In this document: in pieces, positions 53,101 to 61,436 of the stretch
Layout: each line of letters begins with the position of its first letter
Numbering within the stretch: position 1 is the stretch's first letter
Assembly: GCA_039815685.1 (NCBI GenBank)
Contig: JBCBYV010000019.1
Location: forward strand, 1-64,000
Length of the DNA: 64,000 bases
Reading direction: 5' to 3'
Source: Thermohalobaculum sp039815685
GTDB lineage: Bacteria; Pseudomonadota; Alphaproteobacteria; Rhodobacterales; Rhodobacteraceae
Program-made: the position numbers and the translations under genes
The notes under the pieces: model-generated
What the model saw: the letters and a program-made list of their open reading frames with translations, nothing else
Database searches by the model: none
What the model was told of the DNA's origin: nothing

Positions 53101-56100
53101 GCCGGATGGGGCGACGGGGTATGCGCCGATCTATCGCTCGGGCGTCGCGATTACGATCGACGACAGCCTGCTCTATCCCGGCCAGTCGCGTTTCCCGGCA
53201 CTGGCCGGTCTTCGGCTCGGTACCGATCCTGCGCTGCCGCAGGGTGGTGAGGAGGCGTTCGGATACGTGTTCTCGCCGGTCAGCATCCGCAACAGTCTGA
53301 TCGTGGGTGGCGGCGCGGAGATGCTGCTTCTGTCGAGTGGTGAGAGCGGAGAGGTCACCGATAGCGCCTTTTATGTGGATGGTCGCAGTCAGGGCGGGGT
53401 CGAGGCCGTGGCCGCGCATCTCAACGGTTTCCGACCGCTCGGCGGCGGGTTCGGGCTGACCCGCTCCGTTATCGGGTTCGATGCGCTGGGCGGCGGCGTC
53501 GCGCGCACGGATGCGGTGACCCTGTTCGCCGCGCAATACGATCTGGCGCTCGAGGGCGCCAGCGGTCGCGATTTCGCGCCGCAGACGCGGGCGGAGCTGC
53601 TGAGCGCTTTCGCGCCGAGTGCGGCCGGTGTGCTCGATCTTGGGGGCGGGCAGACCGCAGGACCGGTTGCTCTCGACGGGAGCTTCAAGGGTGCGGCGGG
53701 CAACTTGCCTGCGGCGACGGGCGTCGACTGGGGCGTGCCGTCCTTCGGGATCGACGCGCTTCTGACAGGGATCGGCTGGGGCTCGATACCCTTTGCGGCG
53801 CCCGCCTTCGGGATCGAGGCTGCGCGGCTGAGCGGACCCGCGCCGCTCTTCGTCTCGATGGGTGCGATGGGCGTCACCAGCAACCAACGCCGCGACGACA
53901 CCTTCATCTGGGACTTCGGCGAAGACTACGATTTCGAAGCGCCGCCGCCGGAGAGCCGCGTCTCCCGCGCCGCGAGGAGCACCACCGGACCCGATACCTG
54001 CCACGTCTTCCGCGATGCCGGCACGCGCGAGGTCACGATGCGCCAGGTGAACAGCCAAGGCCTCGACCGCATGGCCGTCCTGTCGGTCAATGTCGCGGAC
54101 CCGGACGACTGGTTCTCGGGCAACCGCACGATGGTGCTGAACCCCGTCGGGGACAGTAACTTCAGCGCAGCGCCGCCGGGCGCGCTTCAGCGCAATGCAG
54201 ACGCTGCCGGCCTGTCCGACGCGCTCAATCATGTCAAAGGCCGGGATCGCCGTCTCCTGCTGAAGGCGGGCGCCGGATTTGCCTTTGGTGCGGCAATCCC
54301 GATGGGGATCGGCAGCCGCCTCGATCACTACGGCGGGTCGGCGAAGGCCGAGCTCCTGAACGATGGCACGTCTTTCGGCAGGTCGATGATCGGCGTGCCC
54401 GGGATCGCTGCGGCGAACGTGCTGGTCGCCAATGTCCTCTTCGATGGGGGCTGGGACCCAGAGACGGGCACCCGGTCGGGGCGCATCGACCGCTTTGCCG
54501 ACTCCGGTGGCTCCATCGGGACCGCGTTCTTCCGTGTCCATTTCCGCAATGGAGACGGCTTCGGCGTCTTCGGTGACAATGTCGGTTTCGTCGATTGCAA
54601 GATCGAGAACTGGTTTACCTATGGCATGATCTCGAGCTCGGAGAAGAACGCGCCGACCTTCTGGCGCGGCTGCACTTTCACGACCGACCCCGGATATGCC
54701 ACGAACGAGTTCGCCGGCGGCACCCCGCCGCAGTTCGGCCCGATCCGCGCATTCTCGCCCACCGGCGGCGTCTTCACGCAAGGCTACATCAACTACACCA
54801 CCGCCCAGAACCGGCAGCCTTCGCTGCGCATGTTCTCGACGGTGAGATCGCCAGGACCCAAGGCGTTCACGGTCACGCACAACCATGTCGAAGGCGGTGC
54901 GCCGCCGGTGCTCCTTGGCGCCCGCGTCTTCAATGACGATGTGGATGTGATCTCGGATTACTTCGTGGTCGAGGGCAACTGGGTCGTGACGAGCGGTCAG
55001 TGGTTCGTCGGGATGCAGACCGATTTCGGGGCCCTGCGGATCCAGAACAATGTCGTGCGGCGGGCCGACGGCTTGAGGCGAGGCAGCTCGAACTGGAACT
55101 GGCTCGAGACGCTTAATGTGAACGCAAGTCCCAGCCGCTTCGGGTCGCTGCTCACCCCCCAGAACCAGGCGCGCGCCATTACGGTGAGCTACAATACGAT
55201 CATGATCGATGTCCCTAGAAGGGAGGGCAGCGACGGCCCGGGTGAAACCGAGCTCATGCAGTACAGGGTGCCGAATGGCGATTACTACGAGATCGACAGC
55301 TTCGGCTCGAACGCCCTGCGTGCCCATCCCCGCAACTTCCGGGACGGGCCTCACCTCGATCCCGGCATCGACGACGACGGCCGGCCCTATGCCGTAAATG
55401 CGCTGGTGGGCGATGCTATCGATCCGCCGCCGGTCCTCGACTTCGACGGAGCGATGCGCACGGCACCGCATTATGCCGGCGCGTTTGCGGGGCCTGGTAC
55501 GACACCGACGCCTGCAGCACCGGCCGACGTCTCGGATGCAGCCTTCAGAGCGCTCTTTAACGGCAACCTAGGCGGTGTCTGGTTGACCGATAGTTTCGCG
55601 GGCATGTGGCAGGATCTCGATGCCACGGTACCGGTGACCGCGCCGGGCCAGCCGGTGAACCGCATCTCGAACCTTGTGGCAGGCCAGCCCGACCTCATCG
55701 CCAACAACTTGGCTGCGGGCATCACGGCGCATCAGTTTGACAATGGGCAGATTTGCCTACGCTTCGACGGCGACCTGGCCAACCGGTCGATGCGCGCGGA
55801 GCTCGATACCGCCATCCCGGCCGGTGCCGCGTTCTCGTACTTCGTGGCATCTGGCGGAACCTCGCAGCCCGTGTTCTCGCCGTTGCAGCTCCGGACGCTC
55901 AGCTCGCCGGCCTTCGCGACGAGCAACGAGCATGTGTTCACGGCCAGGGCGCCGCAGGGCGAGGTCGATCTGCGCCTCGGCAACACGGGTCAGAACGGTG
56001 AAGCCGCGCGGGATGTACGCTCTGCCGTCTGCGACGGCACCACCGTCTCTGCATGGCGCGCATCCCCCTTCGGTGCCGAAGAGAAGATCCCGGCGCTTAA

Positions 56101-56269
56101 CGGGTCAATGGCGCCGCTACAGCGCGATATCAACGTGCTCCTGATCAACGCACCCACGCTTGAGGGCGAGATCTTCTGGTTCGGCGGCATGCTGATCGAC
56201 CGGGCACTGACGGAGACCGAGCGTCAGGCGACCGTTGCCATGCTGGCAGCCAGGAGCCGCGGCGCTTGA
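50168..56269 (+). CDS. Giant (2033 aa) beta-helix/PKD/LamG-like protein of unknown function
   Basis: Unrecognised as a whole. Residues about 70-130 look fibronectin/Ig-like (LQYRVNGGSARDLP). Residues about 610-700 are Ig-like (VSYQWEADGAPIQGE). A first right-handed beta-helix spans about 800-1190 (repeats such as VVFRDCRMHRLG, VSIRNSLIVGGG). A PKD-like domain (FIWDFGEDYDF) is near 1245. A second beta-helix spans about 1330-1770 (VGFVDCKIENW, LRIQNNVVRRADG). A LamG-like C-terminus (about 1790-2033) ends with a DRALTETERQATVAML helix. There is no signal peptide, RTX repeats or anchoring tail. It may be a polysaccharide-binding surface or phage-tail-like protein. Start ATG 50168 with GGAG upstream. 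Confidence 0.7.
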   Translation: MTFNIARHAETIALSQFQGAIPAPPPPVVVTNSPITSQDFTLTDLGLGSRAGLTIHRIDVALPERLSRLQYRVNGGSARDLPQPVLAGTFEIQGLTLGASNEVELRTVAIDPASGAEVEGDWSPAAQITTSLFTAVNLLSETVDPIADPAGAWKAGIGWDGALDSDGFARFTSPEAGQDIPSALLPAAGESMLFIAELKSVGAASSGLSVIVDLEGGGQAVAEAVLTWSNGVVSTAGSSGMAAVDATRVSFDQGAGTARLALVFTLPATAATGAEARIAGAGTAFRDADLRAWTFGDVAWPAHEPWAGPSGVRRLTPPETEGFLNDTLELDASTPWGLAFTVFGEEEAASGDASARTNALAVATVVAGGSGYTDGVYLRPVDGGFGGTVEITVTGGSVAAAAVVDPGRRYTNEPEVYLQGFAGGSGAEVSVSRAKVLRDFWPAVNDGRMRASWDGRTLGSAGFAVEGFVAEGQFYPAGDNFTTASGVIIRVNADGSWSARANGATADLKAGEGSLRSIGLVIGNGGTRALLDMPLGFTGESDLPLRIVTTPRLTGSARLGEMLFALPGSVELEDGFLPRVSYQWEADGAPIQGETAPRLRLTPGKVPIGRAVSCRVTWEGAHAIETWDTSARIVDDWKVVADGDALSFGALTPAGLRGVPVAAAGTTITAGDPSGHWAINDVDGVAHLRPAAGPATVGSDPVTAGEGVIAGSYTLSLSNGRSLSVTVDAGTITCTGHGDLVALAQDIGSVLGQGVYGFSFGSGITLRLWNSGDWGGIDDAADPTSRFEDLVLIGDTAEGGPGRVQVLPYDANEAASITGPIHFARARNVDWRVDLDHAAQPDPEARSPRFAEGAIVVPGEVGRSLAFRDCRIRGGFLMAERLRRPRDPDGILLGAGGQQMAGSASARFLFERVEIVDTGAACATDFGNVVFRDCRMHRLGTRPFRIGNDVTALTLTRIEAYDAVAATPFAPGGWITAEPDGATGYAPIYRSGVAITIDDSLLYPGQSRFPALAGLRLGTDPALPQGGEEAFGYVFSPVSIRNSLIVGGGAEMLLLSSGESGEVTDSAFYVDGRSQGGVEAVAAHLNGFRPLGGGFGLTRSVIGFDALGGGVARTDAVTLFAAQYDLALEGASGRDFAPQTRAELLSAFAPSAAGVLDLGGGQTAGPVALDGSFKGAAGNLPAATGVDWGVPSFGIDALLTGIGWGSIPFAAPAFGIEAARLSGPAPLFVSMGAMGVTSNQRRDDTFIWDFGEDYDFEAPPPESRVSRAARSTTGPDTCHVFRDAGTREVTMRQVNSQGLDRMAVLSVNVADPDDWFSGNRTMVLNPVGDSNFSAAPPGALQRNADAAGLSDALNHVKGRDRRLLLKAGAGFAFGAAIPMGIGSRLDHYGGSAKAELLNDGTSFGRSMIGVPGIAAANVLVANVLFDGGWDPETGTRSGRIDRFADSGGSIGTAFFRVHFRNGDGFGVFGDNVGFVDCKIENWFTYGMISSSEKNAPTFWRGCTFTTDPGYATNEFAGGTPPQFGPIRAFSPTGGVFTQGYINYTTAQNRQPSLRMFSTVRSPGPKAFTVTHNHVEGGAPPVLLGARVFNDDVDVISDYFVVEGNWVVTSGQWFVGMQTDFGALRIQNNVVRRADGLRRGSSNWNWLETLNVNASPSRFGSLLTPQNQARAITVSYNTIMIDVPRREGSDGPGETELMQYRVPNGDYYEIDSFGSNALRAHPRNFRDGPHLDPGIDDDGRPYAVNALVGDAIDPPPVLDFDGAMRTAPHYAGAFAGPGTTPTPAAPADVSDAAFRALFNGNLGGVWLTDSFAGMWQDLDATVPVTAPGQPVNRISNLVAGQPDLIANNLAAGITAHQFDNGQICLRFDGDLANRSMRAELDTAIPAGAAFSYFVASGGTSQPVFSPLQLRTLSSPAFATSNEHVFTARAPQGEVDLRLGNTGQNGEAARDVRSAVCDGTTVSAWRASPFGAEEKIPALNGSMAPLQRDINVLLINAPTLEGEIFWFGGMLIDRALTETERQATVAMLAARSRGA

Positions 56270-56299
56270 CCGACGCCTCGTCGAGGACGGGTCGCCGAC

Positions 56300-56325
56300 A
56301 GAGCCGCTCCTTCGGGAGCGGCTCT
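56300..56325. terminator. Bidirectional hairpin terminator with UUCG loop
   Basis: A perfect 11-bp stem (AGAGCCGCTCC with GGAGCGGCTCT) closed by C-TTCG-G, the extra-stable tetraloop, between two convergent genes ending at 56269 and 56325. Its last base is the last base of the lysyl-tRNA synthetase stop codon. There is no T-run. Confidence 0.75.
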
Positions 56326-57929
56326 CAGCCTTGTGTCTCGGCGAGGCGCTCCTCGATCATCGACACCGTCTCCGCCACGCCGTAGAGCGCGATGAAACCG
56401 CCGAAGCGGGGCCCCTGCGAAGCGCCCAGCAGCACCTCGTAGATCGCCTTGAACCAGTCGCGGAGGGGCTCGAACGCGTGCTCGTTTCCGACGGCGAAGA
56501 CGATGTCCTGCAGCGGTTCGGCCGCCGTCTCCTCCGTTGCGCGAAGGCGCTCCGCGAGGTCCGCCAGCGACTTCCGCTCCTTCTCCGTCGGGGCGCGGAA
56601 GGCCTTGGTCGGCTTCACCTTGTCCTCGAAATAGCGCACCGCGCCCTCGGCGGCGGCGTCGAGCTGCGGATGCGTCTCTGGCGTGGCGTCAGGCGCATAG
56701 CGACGGATGAAGCCCCAGAGCTGCTCCTTGCTCTCGGCCGAGGCGGCGGAGGCGAGGTTCAGCAGCATCGAGAACGGCACCGGCATCTGGCTCTCGGGCG
56801 GCTGGCCGCCATGGATGTGCCAGACCGGGTTGGCGAGCCGCTTGTCCGTCTCCTGGCCCGGAAAGGCGCGAAGATGCTGGTGATACTCGTCGACCATGCG
56901 CGGGATCACGTCCCAATGGAGCCGCTTCGCCGTCCGCGGCTTCTGGAACATGTAGAGTGCGAGGCTCTCGGGTGCTGCGTAGCGCAGCCATTCCTCGATG
57001 CTGAGGCCGTTGCCCTTGGACTTCGAGATCTTCTGCCCGTCGCCATCGAGGAACAACTCGTAGATGTAGTGCTCCGGTGCGGGCGTGCCGAGGATCTCGC
57101 AGATCCGGTCGTAGATGGGCGCGTTCGAGGCATGGTCCTTGCCGAACATCTCGAAATCGACGCCGAGCGCTGCCCAGCGGGCACCGAAATCGGGCTTCCA
57201 TTGGAGCTTCACATGGCCGCCGGTGACCGGGAGCGTCGTCTCCTCCCCGTCCTCGTCGTCGAAGGTCACCGTGTGGGCGCTGGCGTCCACGTGCTTCATC
57301 GGCACGTAGAGGACCCGGCCCGTCTTGGGGCTGATCGGCAGGAAGCAGCTATAGGTCGCCTGCCGCTCCTCTCCGAGCGTCGGCAGCATCACGGCCATGA
57401 TGTCGTCGTACCGCTCGGCCGCACGCTTCAGCACGGTGTCGAACCGGCCGGTGCGGTAGAACTCGGTGGCCGAGATGAACTCGTAGTCGAACCCGAAAGT
57501 GTCGAGGAACGCGTTCAGCCGGGCGTTGTTGTGCGCCCCGAAGCTCTCATGGGTGCCGAAGGGGTCTGGCACGGCGGTGAGCGGCCTCTGTAGATGCTCG
57601 CGCAGAGCGTCCGGGTTGGGCACGTTCTCCGGGATCTTTCGCATACCGTCGAGATCGTCGGAGAAGCAGATGAGCCGCGTCTCAACGCCTGGACACAGCG
57701 CCTCGAAGGCGCGGCGCACCATCGTCGTGCGCGCCACCTCACCGAAGGTCCCGAGATGCGGCAGGCCCGAGGGCCCGTAGCCTGTCTCGAAGAGCACATA
57801 GCCCTTGTCCGAGGGGTGCTTCTCCAGCCGTTTTGCGAGGTTGCGCGCTTCCTCGAACGGCCAGGCCTTCGACACCGCTGCAGCGGCGGCGAGCGTATCG
57901 TCGATCTCGGGCATGGTCGTCTCGCTCAC
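56325..57929 (-). CDS. lysK: Lysyl-tRNA synthetase, class I
   Basis: This 534-residue class I enzyme has the HIGH-like GPSGLPHLGTF (residues about 52-62) and KMSKS-like KISKSKGNGLS (about 300), and a C-terminal anticodon-binding helical cage. It charges tRNA-Lys, replacing the class II LysS of most bacteria. GTG 57929 is preferred because GGAG lies seven bases upstream; ATG 57914 is the alternative. It is characteristic of most alphaproteobacteria. Divergent from the TerB-like gene. Confidence 0.94.
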   Translation of the reverse strand: MSETTMPEIDDTLAAAAAVSKAWPFEEARNLAKRLEKHPSDKGYVLFETGYGPSGLPHLGTFGEVARTTMVRRAFEALCPGVETRLICFSDDLDGMRKIPENVPNPDALREHLQRPLTAVPDPFGTHESFGAHNNARLNAFLDTFGFDYEFISATEFYRTGRFDTVLKRAAERYDDIMAVMLPTLGEERQATYSCFLPISPKTGRVLYVPMKHVDASAHTVTFDDEDGEETTLPVTGGHVKLQWKPDFGARWAALGVDFEMFGKDHASNAPIYDRICEILGTPAPEHYIYELFLDGDGQKISKSKGNGLSIEEWLRYAAPESLALYMFQKPRTAKRLHWDVIPRMVDEYHQHLRAFPGQETDKRLANPVWHIHGGQPPESQMPVPFSMLLNLASAASAESKEQLWGFIRRYAPDATPETHPQLDAAAEGAVRYFEDKVKPTKAFRAPTEKERKSLADLAERLRATEETAAEPLQDIVFAVGNEHAFEPLRDWFKAIYEVLLGASQGPRFGGFIALYGVAETVSMIEERLAETQG

Positions 57930-58173
57930 GGATCTGCTCCTCGTCTGCGCGCCCACGGCTCGGCAGGCCGCGCGAGCGCTACTGCCGCCCACCCTGCGCG
58001 TCAACCCCAGGGGTGGATGGGTGTCGGCCAGAGAAGTAGATCGGCGTCCGCCAGGGGGCAGGGATCCATGCCTCCGGTTCACGCGGACGAGCATGCCGTC
58101 AGTGCCCGTCTTGCCAGCGCAACGGCCGCTGACTAGCGTCGCGCCGAACCTTCCGAACGCCAAGGAGCCGACG

Positions 58174-58602
58174 ATGACTTCCGACCCGCTGAGCCCGCAA
58201 GACGCCCTTATCGCCACGATGATCGCGGTGGCGGCGGCGGACGAGAAGATCACGGATAGCGAGCTCGACTGGATCACCGCCACCGTGCGCCAGTTGCCTG
58301 TCTTCAGGGGCTATGACACGGATCGGATCCGCAACGTCTCGGCCATGGTCGCGGATCTTCTGGAGGAGGAGGACGGGCTCGATGCGCTGATCGGCCTCGT
58401 CGAGGCAGCGCTGCCGGATCATCTGCGCGAGACGGCCTATGCCTTCGCCTGCGACGTGGCGGCCTCCGATGGCGGGGTCGACGAGACGGAGATGAAGCTT
58501 CTCGAGATGATCCGCTACGATCTGCGCGTCGGCCGCCTCGCCTCGGCGGCCATCGAACGCGGCGCCCGCGCCCGCCATCAGAATATCGAGCCCCGAAGCT
58601 AA
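58174..58602 (+). CDS. TerB-family (tellurite resistance-like) protein
   Basis: This 142-residue, all-helical protein has two acidic repeats typical of TerB: AVAAADEKITDSELDWI and AFACDVAASDGGVDETEMKLLEMI (each shown within 20 residues where possible). The Asp/Glu-rich sites may bind Ca2+. AAGGAG precedes ATG. No terC/D/E genes are present, so it should not be read as tellurite resistance. Confidence 0.8.
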   Translation: MTSDPLSPQDALIATMIAVAAADEKITDSELDWITATVRQLPVFRGYDTDRIRNVSAMVADLLEEEDGLDALIGLVEAALPDHLRETAYAFACDVAASDGGVDETEMKLLEMIRYDLRVGRLASAAIERGARARHQNIEPRS

Positions 58603-58612
58603 ACTGCCTCTC

Positions 58613-58738
58613 TCCTCGAAGGACGGGACGGGTCAACCATCGCGCAGCGACCGGCGAAGCCGGCATGTGGTTGACGCGGCCCGCCCTTCGAAAGACGCTC
58701 GATCAGGAGCCCCATCGGGCTCCTCCCCAGCCCCCATG
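58613..58738 (-). repeat. Structured intergenic repeat, copy B (about 126 bp)
   Basis: Homologue of the element at 30558-30689, reversed. Read on the minus strand from 58738: CATGGGGGCTGGGG; the hairpin AGGAGCCC/GGGCTCCT; CGAGCGT; then a 24-base outer stem with inner stems including GCCGGCTTCGCCGG. Compared with copy A, the paired outer-stem segments change together (CAAGGA/TCCTTG to CAACCA/TGGTTG). It too lies between convergent genes (TerB-like and penicillin-binding protein). Confidence 0.75.
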
Positions 58739-58835
58739 ACGACTGATTAACCCTCGAAAGATCCCTAGGACCTTCTTCGCACCCGCCAAGCCGCGAGCCC
58801 GAAGAGAGTATCGCGGCGACCAGCCGCGATGCCGC

Positions 58836-60503
58836 TTACTTCGATGTCTTCGCCGGCGTGGCGTCCGCCATCAGCACCCATTCGCGAATGAGGGTGCGCT
58901 CGAGGTTCCGGGCGCGGTTGGCCCAGCTGCGCGCACCATACTCGCCCTGCGCGCGGCGGGGCAGGTCGTTGGCGAAGACGGCGAAGGCGAGACGCCGACC
59001 CTTCGGCGTGGTGACATAGCCGGAAAGGCCACGCACGAAGTGCATCGTGCCGGTCTTCGCCGCGACCGCCGTACCGGCATAGTCGAAGGGCACGTTGCGC
59101 GCGGCGATGTTGTGCGGGCGCAGAAGCTGCGCGACGCCCCCCGGCAGCCGTTCGTCCACCGTCTCAGCCGGTGCGGGCTTCAGCGCCACGGCCTGGAGAA
59201 GCTGCACCATGCGGGCGGGGCTCACGCGCGAGGCGAGGCTGAGACCGGAGTGGTTCGCCAGCCTGAAACCCGCATCGCCCTGAGGGAACCCGGCGCGCGC
59301 AGCGGCCCAGGCATTGAGGGCATCGGCCGAGCGTTCGAGCCCTTCGGCCGCGACGGGACCGGAGGCCGCCATGCCGCAGAGCTCCGCGGTGATATTGGTC
59401 GAGTAGCGCAGCATCTCGCGCAGGATGTCCGCCAGTGGTCGGCTCTCATGCCGCGCGATCAGCTTGCCAGAGGGCAGCTCCGCAGCGTTGCCGTCGCCGA
59501 TCGTCACGAGGGAGGCCACCGCCGTCTCCCCTTCGGCCGCACCAGCCGGGTGCGCAGACGTCGCGGGCGACAGCGCCCCGCCCGTGATCTCGACACCTTT
59601 GGTCGTCGCGAGACCCGCGAAGACGCGGGCGGTGTAGGCTGCGGGTCGGCGGACGGGCAACCAGCGCGCACCCTTCCGGCGGAGTGCCGCCGCCACGATG
59701 TCCCAGCGCTCATGATCCTCGGCAAAGCTGTGCACCAGCGGGGCGGGCAGGCTGCTGCCTGTTGCCACACGCACTGCATCGGTCAGGGGGCGCAGATGCG
59801 TCGCATGCGCCATGACCTTGACGTCCTTTGCCTTCGCGCGGCGCGGCCATTCAAGCCGCACGCGATTGAAATTGAGGCTGAGGCGCGAGACGGCAGGATT
59901 GTAGGGCGCGTCCTCGGGCTGCTCGGCCATGATCGCCGGGGTCTCCGCCCATCCGCCGATCTCAGGCCGCAGGAAGCCCTCGACCCGCGTGATCCCTGCC
60001 CCGGCAATGGCCGAGGCGAGGGGCGCGAGCGCGTCGGTATCAAGCTCGGGATCGCCCCCGCCCTCGAGCACCAGATCGCCGCGCAGCACGCCGGCTGCAA
60101 TCTCACCCCGAGCAACGAGCCGCGTCTCGAAGCGATGCCCGCCGCCGAGCTGCTCCAGGGCGAAGGCGGCTGTCGGGAGCTTCGCAACGGAGGCCGGGGC
60201 GAAGGGATGATGGGCACCCGCTGCGTCGATCACCTCGCCCGTATCAATATCGGCGACCATCCAGCCGATCTGACCGCTCACCCGCGCGCGCCGGGCGAGA
60301 TCATGGGTTGCTGGCGGGGGCGGCGGGATCTCGGCAGGGCGCGGTGCTGGCTGTCTCGCGACGGTTTCGGGCGCGAGCGCGAAAGGCGCCTCGGCTTCGG
60401 CAGGCGTCCCGGGCGCGATTACGGCGCCTGCAAAAAGCATCGTCGCGCACAGCCTGCGCGCGATCCGCATGGTGTCAGACAACGGCGACCACCCCAACCG
60501 CAT
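58836..60503 (-). CDS. dacB: D-alanyl-D-alanine carboxypeptidase/endopeptidase (PBP4 type)
   Basis: This protein of about 555 residues has a signal peptide (APGTPAEAEA). The penicillin-binding motifs are PASVAKLPT (SxxK), RYSTNITAE (SxN) and AAKTGTMHF (KTG), with the extra domain of class C PBPs between SxxK and SxN. It trims peptidoglycan side chains in the periplasm. ATG 60503 lies four bases after GAGGAG; ATG 60470 is the start of the signal peptide proper and is a possible alternative. Confidence 0.9.
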   Translation of the reverse strand: MRLGWSPLSDTMRIARRLCATMLFAGAVIAPGTPAEAEAPFALAPETVARQPAPRPAEIPPPPPATHDLARRARVSGQIGWMVADIDTGEVIDAAGAHHPFAPASVAKLPTAAFALEQLGGGHRFETRLVARGEIAAGVLRGDLVLEGGGDPELDTDALAPLASAIAGAGITRVEGFLRPEIGGWAETPAIMAEQPEDAPYNPAVSRLSLNFNRVRLEWPRRAKAKDVKVMAHATHLRPLTDAVRVATGSSLPAPLVHSFAEDHERWDIVAAALRRKGARWLPVRRPAAYTARVFAGLATTKGVEITGGALSPATSAHPAGAAEGETAVASLVTIGDGNAAELPSGKLIARHESRPLADILREMLRYSTNITAELCGMAASGPVAAEGLERSADALNAWAAARAGFPQGDAGFRLANHSGLSLASRVSPARMVQLLQAVALKPAPAETVDERLPGGVAQLLRPHNIAARNVPFDYAGTAVAAKTGTMHFVRGLSGYVTTPKGRRLAFAVFANDLPRRAQGEYGARSWANRARNLERTLIREWVLMADATPAKTSK

Positions 60504-60640
60504 CATACTCCTCGCAGCTCCATCCCCACAGACGCTGCAGTGAGAAAGCTGGCAGAGCGGCGGTCGGTTTGCAAGTAAAGTGCCGCGATCCCGTCGCCCA
60601 ACCCCGTCACGACCGGCACCCCATCACGACCAGTGACCCG

Positions 60641-61240
60641 TCACGGCCAGCGTCCTGTCGCACGGATCGCAGTCGAGCTTTCGGTAGACATCGCGCCGGT
60701 CAGCAGCGCCCATCTGGGCGTCGGCCCCTCGGCCAGGCGCGCGGCCTCATGCTGTCGGAGACGCCAGCGCGCGAAGCGGCGCGCGGCGGGGGAAAGGCCG
60801 GCATGGAGCTGCTCTCCCGGCCGCGCGAGCACTCCGATAGGGAAGTGCCGCATGACCCAGTCCCAGCGCTCCCACCGGTGGAAACTCGCGAGGTTGTCCG
60901 CCCCCATGAGCCAGGCGAAGCGTGTGCCGGGATAGCGTCTGGCAATCCGTTCGAGGGTGTCGGCGGTGTAGCGGCAGCCGAGGCGTGCCTCGATATCCGT
61001 CACCTTGACGCGCGGATGGCGGATCATCGCGCGGCAGGCGGCGAGGCGGCGGCCCATCTCCGCGGGGCCCCGCGCCTTAAGCGGGTTGCCGGGGCTTACG
61101 ACCCACCAGACGGCGTCGAGCTCGAAGGTGCAGAGCGCCCATTCCGTGATGTGCACATGCCCCGCATGCGGCGGGTCGAAGGAGCCGCCGAGCAGACCGA
61201 TGCGTTGACCCTGGAGGGCGAGCGGATCGCGGTGGAACAC
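60641..61240 (-). CDS. nadD: Nicotinate-nucleotide adenylyltransferase
   Basis: This 199-residue enzyme has GGSFDPPHAGHVHI (HxGH nucleotidyl-transfer motif) and WLMGADNLASFHRW, and converts nicotinate mononucleotide to deamido-NAD. GTG 61240 is chosen because GAGG lies nine bases upstream and the length fits the family; an upstream ATG at 61348 would add 36 unlike residues and has no ribosome site. Confidence 0.92.
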   Translation of the reverse strand: MFHRDPLALQGQRIGLLGGSFDPPHAGHVHITEWALCTFELDAVWWVVSPGNPLKARGPAEMGRRLAACRAMIRHPRVKVTDIEARLGCRYTADTLERIARRYPGTRFAWLMGADNLASFHRWERWDWVMRHFPIGVLARPGEQLHAGLSPAARRFARWRLRQHEAARLAEGPTPRWALLTGAMSTESSTAIRATGRWP

Positions 61241-61436
61241 GCGGCGGCCTCGGTTTGGGGCGGGCGGCCGGGGCGTCTCGCATGCTGGGCCGCAGGGCTG
61301 CAGGGGGCGCCGGCGAATGCCCGCGCCGCGAACTAGGGCGTTTTCCATGGGCGGGCAGCGGCGCGGTTGTCAACTCCCGCTCCCATTCGACGGCGCCCGC
61401 GGCAGAGGGCGCGGCGACGGGTCGGGTGAATTTTTC

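Noticed and set aside
52892..55471. 859-codon open frame on the minus strand
   Set aside because: Antisense to the giant protein; Arg/Asp-rich mirror of its codons without any fold signs.
50168..56269. Prophage tail gene
   Set aside because: No capsid, terminase, tail-tube, integrase or lysis genes on either side.
58174..58602. Tellurite resistance operon
   Set aside because: Only a TerB-like gene is present; no terA, C, D, E or Z.
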